A DNA stretch of 64,000 bases from Candidatus Brachythrix odensensis (GTDB taxonomy: Bacteria; Chloroflexota; Anaerolineae; J036; Brachytrichaceae). The DNA is taken from the NCBI GenBank assembly GCA_016714465.1, contig JADKDT010000026.1, forward strand, positions 372,001 to 436,000, in the 5' to 3' direction. Both the position numbers and the translations under genes were made by a program. The notes under the pieces are model-generated. The model searched no databases. It was given only the letters and a program-made list of their open reading frames with translations, and was not told the origin of the DNA. Below are positions 48,230 to 55,694 of the stretch, one piece after another (the stretch's first letter is position 1; each line of letters begins with the position of its first letter).

Positions 48230-49391
48230 CTAGTAACGATACACGGCCGCGATCGCCAGCCCAAAGGGCATCTGCTTCGCAGGCAGCGCGTATGCGGTCC
48301 CGCGATGAAGCAGGGTCTGGCTCGCGGCCAGATCCATTAATTCTTCCGCGTCGTCGTGGTCGGGATGCGGGCTGTAGCCCATTCGCGCCATCACATCACC
48401 GGTGATCGGGTCGTACTGTCCCCACGCGAATCGACTTTCATCCAGAAGAAGCGCATCCACCCGGCCCTGGACCGCCGCCCGCAAAATGTCGTCGAGGTGG
48501 GCCGATGCGCGCGGTGTTTGGACGGCGTTCTGGAACTGCCGGCTCGCGTCCAGCGCGCCCTGGCCGGACTGGGCTTCAAAGACCGCCATCGCTTCCGCAT
48601 GCGCCTCGGACGTCGTCATCCGGTCTGGACTGCCCAGGATGCTCTCGGTCATGACGTGCGGGTGCGAAGTGATCTCGCGATAGATTGCCAGCAGCGACTC
48701 AACCCCCATCAGCAGCAATGGAGCCTTGTCATCCCGGAGCAGCCCAACCACGCCGTCATCGACCTGCTCAAGGAAGCGCCGCAACTGCTCCTTCTCATCC
48801 ACCAAAGTGCCATATGAGATTGCAGTGGCGCCACCTTGGCCACCGGCCGATGGCACGGACCGCGCGCCACGTTCGTGGCGCATCGGATCGGCCGGGCCGG
48901 CATCGGCCAGGCTGCGCGGCACGCCCGTCAGCGCGACCTCGTCGATGCGCTCGCGGGTGACTTTGAACAGGCGCACGTTATGCTGACTCAATGCCAGCAC
49001 GTTCCCGCGCGGATCATTGCCCAAAGCTGGCAGCAGCGGCCGAATCACGAAGCGCGCGCCGGTAAAAACGCGTTCGGCCGGCGGAAACGGCAGATCGATG
49101 TCCATTGGCGCGCCGGCGCCGATGAAAAAGGGCCAGGCCCTTTCCAGCACGATTCCAGAATCCGTTGTCGCGCAAATCCGCGCGGCTGTGGGCCAGAAAC
49201 GCCGCCGCTTCGTTTTCGCGCGCGCCAAGCGCGATGAGTCGGGTCTCGGCCTGTTTGAGCAGGTTCTTCAGCGCGACTTGATTGCGCAAGGTGCCAATCG
49301 CGCCGTGCTCCAGCGGCAGGTAGGCAGACACGTACGCGCCCGTTGGCTGTTCGATCAAATGGCGGAGCGTGGCATTCGAAACTGGGTTCAT
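48230..49391 (-). CDS. Bacterial archaeo-eukaryotic release factor-like protein (baeRF type, frame disrupted)
   Basis: The protein resembles bacterial homologues of the eRF1/Pelota fold. The N-terminal part (SNATLRHLIEQPTGAYVSAY, KNLLKQAETRLIALGAR) is in the first frame. At the T-run (AAAAA on the plus strand, 49125-49129) one missing base joins GLALF to FIGAGAPMDIDLPFPPAERV, then FVIRPLLPALGNDPRGNVLA and LSQHNVRLFKV follow. The C-terminal domain has YREITSHPHVMTESILGSPD and LLDESRFAWGQYD. The corrected length is about 387 residues. The start ATG at 49391 has a purine-rich site upstream. These proteins are suspected of acting on stalled ribosomes, but this is not demonstrated for the type. 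Confidence 0.78.
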
Positions 49392-49584
49392 CGCGACCTT
49401 CTCTGGCCTTCGGGCACAGGTGGCCGACATGCAAATAGCGCCATGCGGACGCCGGTCTGAAAGCCCACTCGGATCCTTCGGGGTTCCTCGCCTGGCGAAT
49501 CTCGCCTATGGTCATTATGGGCGCGATGGGCGAATAATGCAAATGACAGCGCAGGATCTCGCCACGGGCCATTTGGACCGCTTC

Positions 49585-49590
49585 TATAAT
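49585..49590 (+). promoter_or_regulatory. -10 box of metY, probable leaderless start
   Basis: TATAAT at 49585-49590 is six bases before the metY ATG. No good -35 hexamer is present at the expected distance. Confidence 0.5.
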
Positions 49591-49596
49591 CCTGCC

Positions 49597-50883
49597 ATGA
49601 GCGCAGATAGGAAATTTGGCTTCAACACTCTGTCCCTGCACGCCGGACAACGCCCGGACCCCACCACCGGGGCGCGGGCAATGCCGATTTACCAGACCAC
49701 CAGCTATGTGTTTGAAGATATCGAACACGCGGCCAACCTGTTTGCCCTGCAGCGATTTGGGAATATCTATACCCGGATCATGAACCCGACCACGGCCGCT
49801 TTTGAGGAGCGGGTGGCGGCCCTGGAGAATGGCCGGGGCGCGCTGGCGCTCGCCAGCGGGCATGCCGCCCAGTTCATCGCCATCGCCACGCTGATGGAGC
49901 AGGGCGGGCATATTGTCGCGAGCAAGTCGCTCTACGGCGGCACCCACACCCAATTCGATATCACCCTGCGTAAGTTCGGTATTTCCACGACATTTGTCGA
50001 TCCCGCCGACCCCGAAAACTTCCGGCGCGCGATCACGCCCGCCACCCGGGCCGTCTACGGGGAGACGATCGGCAATCCGCGCGCCGATGTCCTGGACCTC
50101 GAAGCGGTTGCCGCCATCGCGCATGCCAGCGGGTTGCCCTTTGTCGTCGACAACACCTTTGCCTCGCCGTATCTGTGCCGCCCGCTCGACTGGGGCGCCG
50201 ACATCGTCATCCACAGCGCGACCAAGTTCATCGGCGGACACGGCACCAGCATCGGCGGCATAATCGTTGATGGCGGTAAATTTCCGTGGGACAACGGCAA
50301 GTTTCCGGGCATGGTCGAGCCCAGCCAGGGTTATCACGGGATTCGATTTTTCGAAACGTTTGGCGACTTCGCCTGGATTATGAAGGCCCGGGTCGAATCC
50401 TTGCGCGACATTGGCCCGGCCCTCAGCCCCTTCAATGCCTTCCAGTTTCTGATGGGTCTCGAGACGCTCGGTTTGCGCATGCAGCGCCATGTCGCCAACG
50501 CCAGCGCGGTGGCCGCCTGGCTGGCCGCGGACCCGCGGGTGGGGTGGGTGAACTATCCGACCCTGCCCGGCAATCCGAGCGCCGCCCTGGCCGCAAAGTA
50601 CCTGCCCCTGGGCGCTGGCGCTGTCTTCACCTTCGGGCTGAAGGGCGGCTTCGAGGCCGCCAAGGACTTCATCGGGCGCCTGCAGTTGTTCAGCCACCTC
50701 GCCAACGTCGGCGACGCCAAGTCGCTGGTCATCCATCCGGCCAGCACCACCCACGCCCAGCTCAGCGCGACCGAGCAGGAGACGGCCGGGATCTCACCCG
50801 ATTTGATCCGCCTGTCCATCGGGCTTGAGGACATCGAGGACATCCTGTGGGATCTTGACCAGGCGATGGGAGCGCGCGCATAA
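49597..50883 (+). CDS. metY: O-acetylhomoserine aminocarboxypropyltransferase (sulfhydrylase)
   Basis: This PLP enzyme makes homocysteine from O-acetylhomoserine and sulfide. I start at ATG 49597 (MSADRKFGFNTLSLHAG), since a TATAAT box sits six bases upstream. The 428-residue length is normal. Motifs include TTSYVFEDIEHAANLFAL, RIMNPTTAAFEERVAALENG, FVVDNTFASPYLCRPLDWGA and the PLP lysine in IVIHSATKFIGGHGTSIGG. The long central insert (GKFPGMVEPSQGYHG) distinguishes MetY from cystathionine gamma-synthases. The CoA-binding gene follows after five bases, a common pairing. Confidence 0.95.
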   Translation: MSADRKFGFNTLSLHAGQRPDPTTGARAMPIYQTTSYVFEDIEHAANLFALQRFGNIYTRIMNPTTAAFEERVAALENGRGALALASGHAAQFIAIATLMEQGGHIVASKSLYGGTHTQFDITLRKFGISTTFVDPADPENFRRAITPATRAVYGETIGNPRADVLDLEAVAAIAHASGLPFVVDNTFASPYLCRPLDWGADIVIHSATKFIGGHGTSIGGIIVDGGKFPWDNGKFPGMVEPSQGYHGIRFFETFGDFAWIMKARVESLRDIGPALSPFNAFQFLMGLETLGLRMQRHVANASAVAAWLAADPRVGWVNYPTLPGNPSAALAAKYLPLGAGAVFTFGLKGGFEAAKDFIGRLQLFSHLANVGDAKSLVIHPASTTHAQLSATEQETAGISPDLIRLSIGLEDIEDILWDLDQAMGARA

Positions 50884-50888
50884 TTGAC

Positions 50889-51377
50889 ATGGCCAAGCTA
50901 ATAACGACCGCAGCCGAGCGGCTCCAGATTCTCAGCGATTACAAGCGCATCGCTGTTGTCGGCCTGAGCGCCAACGCATTTCGGCCCAGCCACTTTGCCG
51001 CAATCTACATGATTGCCGAGGGTTACGACATCATTCCAGTCAATCCACGCGAAACCGAGATTCTCGGCCGAAAGTGCTATCCATCGCTGCTCAAGCTGGC
51101 CGAGGCCCGCCCAAACAGTGTCGACATCGTCGATGTCTTTCGCAACCCCGCCGATGTGCCGCCCCTCGTCGATGAGGCCATCGCCATTGGGGCCAGGGTG
51201 CTGTGGCTGCAGTTGGGCGTCATCAACGAGGCTGCCGCCGAACGAGCCATTGCGGGCGGTCTGGATGTCGTCATGGATCGCTGCGTCAAGATCGAACATG
51301 CCCGCTTTTTTGGCGGCCTTAACCTGATCGGGCTCAACACCGGCGTCATCAGCGCGCGCCGTCTGAAGAAATCGTAG
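50889..51377 (+). CDS. CoA-binding domain protein next to metY
   Basis: The 162-residue Rossmann protein of the CoA_binding_2 type shows KRIAVVGLSANAFRPSHFAA, IIPVNPRETEILGRKCYPSL, VDVFRNPADVPPLVDEAI and VVMDRCVKIEHARFFGGLNL. It is translated from an ATG six bases after the metY stop. Proteins of this family are often encoded beside metY or metX in bacteria, which suggests a link to acyl-homoserine or methionine metabolism. No reaction is established. Confidence 0.88.
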   Translation: MAKLITTAAERLQILSDYKRIAVVGLSANAFRPSHFAAIYMIAEGYDIIPVNPRETEILGRKCYPSLLKLAEARPNSVDIVDVFRNPADVPPLVDEAIAIGARVLWLQLGVINEAAAERAIAGGLDVVMDRCVKIEHARFFGGLNLIGLNTGVISARRLKKS

Positions 51378-51396
51378 ATGCGCCAACACCATGTTA

Positions 51397-51441
51397 TTCG
51401 GAAGCGATATCCCCGGCGAAGCAGGGGATATCGCTTCCGAA
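51397..51441. terminator. Long hairpin after the metY operon
   Basis: Perfect 18-bp arms (51397-51414 and 51424-51441) surround a GGCGAAGCA loop; imperfect pairing extends further out to ATGTT and AACAT. It lies 20 bases after the CoA-binding gene. Confidence 0.8.
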
Positions 51442-51472
51442 ACAACATGTCCGCGGTGAGGTCCTAACCAGA

Positions 51473-53419
51473 ATGACAACTCTCCGACATCTTTGGCGCC
51501 GCGCAGGCATTGCCGCGCTTCTGTTCGTTGCGCTCGGACTGCCCGCGCCGGCGTCCGCCGCGACCGAAGCCCAGACGCCCCCAGTAGCGCGCCTGGAGCC
51601 CGCGCCGTGCGCTGTGATGTTGAAACGCGAGACCAGCAGCCCGCTCGATGCGATCTTCCCGGCCGATATCTCGGGGATCGAATGCGGCTATGTGGCCGTG
51701 CCACTGGAGCACGCCAAGCCGGACGGACCCTCCATCAAGCTCGCGGTGGCCATATTGCGCGCTACCGGTGCCACTCGCGATGCGGATCCGTTTGTCATGC
51801 TTCAGGGCGGGCCGGGTGGTGGCACGATCGAGACGTACGTCACGGTGATGGGCGCCAACCCGTTGCGCGCCACCCGCGATATTGTGCTCTTCGATCAGCG
51901 CGGCACGGGGAAATCGATCCCTGCCCTGAAATGCCCCGAGTCAATTGCGTTGACCCGGGCCACGATAGAGCAGGCCCAGGACCACCAGACCGCCTCCCGT
52001 CTTTCCTGGGAGGCGACCCAGGCCTGCCACGACCGATTGGCTCGCGAGGGCGTCAACCTGTCGGCCTATGACAGCCTGGAGAACGCCGCCGATATCGACT
52101 CGGTGCGCCAGGCGCTCGGCTACGGCAAGGTCAACCTGTATGGCGTGTCGTATGGCACCCTTCTGGCGCTGCATGCCATGCGGCGCGAGCCGCGGATCCT
52201 GCGCTCGGTGATCCTGGACGCGGTCGTCACCCCGCAGGTCAACTTCGTGATCGAAGCGACGCGGGCCGAAAACCGCGCTCTGACTGAGTTGTTTGCCGCC
52301 TGCGCTGCCGATGCCCGCTGCGCGGCGGACTATCCCCCGCTTGAACGGGTATATCTTGATCAGATCGAACGCCTGTCGAGGACGCCGGCCCGCGTGCGGT
52401 TGGTCGATCCGGCGACGGGGGCTGTCTACAACGCCGTCATTGATGGCGATATATTTCCCGGGCTGATCTTCCAGGCGCTCTACGCGACCGAGCTCATCCC
52501 GCTGCTGCCGGGGATCATCTTCGAGATATCGAACGACTACTTCGGTACGTTGGGCAACGTCGCCAGCCTGTTCGCCTTCGACCAGTCGGTGGCCAGCGGA
52601 ATGTACATGTCTGTGATTTGCGCCGAGGATGCCGACTTCCGGCCGGTCGATGCGGTTAGCGCCGACATCCGGCCGGCCCTGACGCGTTACGCCGTGCAGG
52701 ATGCGGCCGATTTCCAGGCGGCCTGCCAGCGTTGGAATGTGGATCTGCTCCCGGCCTTGGTCGACGAACCGGTGCTCAGCGATGTCCCAACCCTGGTACT
52801 CAACGGCCGCTTCGATCCAATTACGCCGCCGGCCAATGGCGGCGAGGCGGCCCGCAGCCTGAAACGCGCGACCGTATTGACCTTCCCAAACACCGGGCAC
52901 GGCGCATTTCAGTCGGAGCCTTGCGCGTCAGCGATCGTGGGCGCGTTTGTGGCCAATCCCGAGGTCGCGCCTTCCAGCGCCTGTATCACGGGCCTGAGAC
53001 CGCCCCGCTTCGTCACTCGCGGCGAACTGTTGCGGGTACCGGTCTTTGGCGAGCTGTTGACCGCGCCTGGGCGCGACCGAACCGCGGAGTCGACAGCGCT
53101 GGGCATCGCGCTCTTATTGATGCTGTCGGGTTTGTTGCTCCTGCCGTTGGGCTGGCTGGCCCGCACTGTCCTGAAGAAACATCACCCCAGCATCCAGCCC
53201 CCGCTCCTGGCCACCCTCATGCCGTGGGCGGTCGCCCTCAACGCGATGCTGCTGCTCGGCTTTCTGACCGGCTTTCTTATCGCGCCGATTTTCGATCTGG
53301 GGGACGGCCCATATACCTTTCTGGTCGGCTTGTGCAGCCAGTATCAAACGCTGTTTGTCTTGCCGTGGATGAGCCTCGCTCTGACCGGCCTGACCCTTGT
53401 TGGCGCGGTGGCGGGGTGA
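51473..53419 (+). CDS. Secreted/membrane alpha/beta hydrolase, S33 tripeptidyl-aminopeptidase-like
   Basis: The 648-residue product has a signal peptide (AGIAALLFVALGLPAPASA, cleavage likely near residue 28). The hydrolase domain shows the oxyanion stretch FVMLQGGPGGGTIE, the LFDQRGTGKS segment, the nucleophile elbow GVSYGTLLAL (Ser near residue 225), a late Asp (LNGRFDPITPP) and His (NTGHGAF). At least three C-terminal membrane helices follow (GIALLLMLSGLLLLPLGWLA, VALNAMLLLGFLTGFLIA). The stop at 53419 interrupts a helix; conserved hydrophobic sequence (SLIAAAVRLVGG) continues in another frame to about 53540, so another indel is likely. It faces outward and would release peptides from the N-terminus. 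Confidence 0.82.
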   Translation: MTTLRHLWRRAGIAALLFVALGLPAPASAATEAQTPPVARLEPAPCAVMLKRETSSPLDAIFPADISGIECGYVAVPLEHAKPDGPSIKLAVAILRATGATRDADPFVMLQGGPGGGTIETYVTVMGANPLRATRDIVLFDQRGTGKSIPALKCPESIALTRATIEQAQDHQTASRLSWEATQACHDRLAREGVNLSAYDSLENAADIDSVRQALGYGKVNLYGVSYGTLLALHAMRREPRILRSVILDAVVTPQVNFVIEATRAENRALTELFAACAADARCAADYPPLERVYLDQIERLSRTPARVRLVDPATGAVYNAVIDGDIFPGLIFQALYATELIPLLPGIIFEISNDYFGTLGNVASLFAFDQSVASGMYMSVICAEDADFRPVDAVSADIRPALTRYAVQDAADFQAACQRWNVDLLPALVDEPVLSDVPTLVLNGRFDPITPPANGGEAARSLKRATVLTFPNTGHGAFQSEPCASAIVGAFVANPEVAPSSACITGLRPPRFVTRGELLRVPVFGELLTAPGRDRTAESTALGIALLLMLSGLLLLPLGWLARTVLKKHHPSIQPPLLATLMPWAVALNAMLLLGFLTGFLIAPIFDLGDGPYTFLVGLCSQYQTLFVLPWMSLALTGLTLVGAVAG

Positions 53420-53478
53420 CCAGCCCTGCCTGGGGCCTGGCGCAAGCTGTATCGCGGCGGGGCTGGCGTTGGCGTCAC

Positions 53479-55311
53479 TCATCGCGGCAGCTGTGCGCCT
53501 GGTGGGGGGGACGCTGGGGGGGCTTGTCTCGCCTTGACGAGCCTAACGAAATCCGGGGGCTGTCCGGCGCGCGCCGGGACATGCCGTCCCGGAAAATCAA
53601 AATAACCCACAACCCGCCCGTCGATCAGGTCGACCCGCTCAAAGGCTGGATGGGCGCTCAGGCCGGGCATTGTCCGCATGTCGCCGCACAACGGATACAG
53701 GAAGCCTGCGCCCACGCTCGCCCGGATGTCGCGGACTGGCAGCCGATAGCCGCTCGGCGCGCCGAGTTTGGTCGGATCGTGTGACATGCTCAAGTGGGTC
53801 TTGGCCATGCAGATCGGCAGGCGGTCGAAGCCGAGTTTGGTGAATTGCTCAATCTTGCGCTCGGCCTCGGGCGCGTAGTCCACCCCGTCGGCGCCGTAGA
53901 TTTCGCGGGCAATGGTCTCGATCTTCTCCTTGATCGGGATGTCCAGCGCATAGAGGAACTTGAAGTCGGACGGCTTTTCGCAGGCGGCCATGACCGCCTC
54001 GGCCAGCGCGATTCCGCCGTCGCCGCCGTCGGCCCAAACGGTCGAGTTGTATGCGCCCTCGGCCCCCGCCTCGATCGACAGGCGCTGGATGAGCGCGATT
54101 TCGGCCGGCGTGTCGTTCGAGAACGCGTTGATGGCGACGACGACAGGCACCCCATACTTGCGCGCGTTGGCGATCTGACGGGTCAGGTTGGCGCACCCGC
54201 GTTCGAGGGCGGGCAGGTTCTCCTGGGTGAGCTCAACCGGCAGCGCCTTGCCAGCCACGATCTTGCCAACCCCACCGTGCATTTTGAGCGCTCGGACCGT
54301 GGCAACCATCACCACGCAATCCGGCGTCAGGCCCGAGTAGCGGCACTTGATGTCCATGAACTTTTCCATGCCCATGTCGGCCCCGAATCCGCTCTCCGTC
54401 ACCACATAGTCGGCGAGCTTGAGCGCGAGTTGGTCGGCGACGATGCTGCTGTTGCCGTGGGCGATGTTGGCGAACGGTCCGGCATGCACAAAAACCGGCG
54501 AACCCTCCAGGGTCTGCATCAGGGTCGGCATCATGGCGTCCTTGAGCAGGACGGTCATCGCGCCGGCGACTTTGATCTGCTCCGCGGTGACCATGTTGCC
54601 CTCTTTGTCGAGGGCGACCACGATCTTGCCCAGCCGCGTCCGCAGATCTTCCATCGAGGTGGCCAGGGCCAGAATCGCCATGACTTCCGAGGCGACGCTG
54701 ATGTCGTAGCCGGTCGCGCGCGGAATGCCGTCCTGGGGCCCGCCCTGGCCAATCAGGATGGCCCGCAGGCTGCGATCGTTCATGTCGACCACCCGGCGCA
54801 GGCCGATGCTGTCGGCGTCGATGTTCAGCTTGTTGCCGTGGAAGAGATGATTGTCCACCGCCGCGCACATCAGGTTGTGGGCGGCGCTGACGGCGTGGAT
54901 GTCGCCGGTCAGGTGCAGGTTGAAGTCCTCCATCGGCACGACCTGGGCATATCCGCCGCCGGCCGCCCCGCCCTTGATTCCAAAGGTCGGTCCCATGCTG
55001 GGCTGGCGGATGCAGGTGAAGGTCTTGCGCCCCAGTTTGTGCAGGGCCTGGGCCAGGCCGATCGTGGTGGTGGTCTTGCCCTCGCCCAGCGGGGTGGGGG
55101 TAATGGCGGTGACGTCGATGTAGCGTCCGTTGGGCTTGTCCTTGAGCCGGTCCCGCACATCCAGGTGGACCTTGGCCTTGCGGCTGCCATAGTATTCAAG
55201 GTCGTCTTCGGTGAGACCGATGCTGGCCGCGATCTGACGAATGGGCAGGATCTCGGCGGCTTGGGCGATATCGAGGTCAGACGGAACGGGGCGAAGGATT
55301 TTGACAGGCAT
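53479..55311 (-). CDS. fhs: Formate-tetrahydrofolate ligase
   Basis: This cytoplasmic ATP-dependent enzyme makes 10-formyl-THF from formate and THF. The ATP loop TPLGEGKTTTTIGLAQ, the QPSMGPTFGIKGGAAGGGYA motif and the VPMEDFNLHLTGD motif are intact. I start at the ATG at 55311 with a TATGAT box seven bases upstream. The product is 610 residues, about 35 longer than most relatives: after the usual FERVDLIDGRVVGYFDF end a Pro/Ala/Arg-rich tail continues over 53479-53590. That tail may reflect a lost stop codon. It converges on the S33 hydrolase gene. Confidence 0.96.
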   Translation of the reverse strand: MPVKILRPVPSDLDIAQAAEILPIRQIAASIGLTEDDLEYYGSRKAKVHLDVRDRLKDKPNGRYIDVTAITPTPLGEGKTTTTIGLAQALHKLGRKTFTCIRQPSMGPTFGIKGGAAGGGYAQVVPMEDFNLHLTGDIHAVSAAHNLMCAAVDNHLFHGNKLNIDADSIGLRRVVDMNDRSLRAILIGQGGPQDGIPRATGYDISVASEVMAILALATSMEDLRTRLGKIVVALDKEGNMVTAEQIKVAGAMTVLLKDAMMPTLMQTLEGSPVFVHAGPFANIAHGNSSIVADQLALKLADYVVTESGFGADMGMEKFMDIKCRYSGLTPDCVVMVATVRALKMHGGVGKIVAGKALPVELTQENLPALERGCANLTRQIANARKYGVPVVVAINAFSNDTPAEIALIQRLSIEAGAEGAYNSTVWADGGDGGIALAEAVMAACEKPSDFKFLYALDIPIKEKIETIAREIYGADGVDYAPEAERKIEQFTKLGFDRLPICMAKTHLSMSHDPTKLGAPSGYRLPVRDIRASVGAGFLYPLCGDMRTMPGLSAHPAFERVDLIDGRVVGYFDFPGRHVPARAGQPPDFVRLVKARQAPPASPPPGAQLPR

Positions 55312-55318
55312 GCCAAAG

Positions 55319-55324
55319 ATCATA
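55319..55324 (-). promoter_or_regulatory. -10-like box of fhs, probable leaderless start
   Basis: On the minus strand TATGAT lies seven bases before the fhs ATG, the same arrangement seen upstream of several other genes. Confidence 0.4.
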
Positions 55325-55397
55325 CGCCTGTGGGCAGTTTTTGCTATGGCCAACCGGCCAGCGATCTCCCGTCCCACCGGTCAGGTCCTGACCTGAA

Positions 55398-55446
55398 GGG
55401 TGAGATTACGATCCCCGCGCGGAGCGCGGGGATCGTAATCTCGCCC
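55398..55446. repeat. Long hairpin between divergent fhs and P-type ATPase genes
   Basis: 23-bp arms (55398-55420 and 55424-55446) with one T-G wobble enclose a GGA loop. The two flanking genes point away from each other, so this is not a normal terminator location. The rest of the 383-base gap 55312-55694 shows no gene. Confidence 0.8.
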
Positions 55447-55694
55447 TCGGCCCATCCGCCGGATGATCCTCCGGTGAGAGCCGCGTCGGCGCGCTTGACG
55501 GCAACCCGTTCAACGGCTAAAGTCAACGAGTTGGGGAGTAGCCGCCCGTTTTGTTCGGGCCCGACGATCGTCAATACGGCAGCCGATTGGCTGCCCGGTC
55601 GCCGGGAAGCGCCGCGCTTTTGGCAAGACCATCACGACACCGCATTATGTCGCGATGGCACGCTATCGCGACAGCAACATCGCCCGGAGGCCGC

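Noticed and set aside
49045..50754. A 569-codon open frame on the minus strand opposite metY
   Set aside because: It mirrors metY, has shadow composition rich in Arg, Gly and His, and no recognisable domain.
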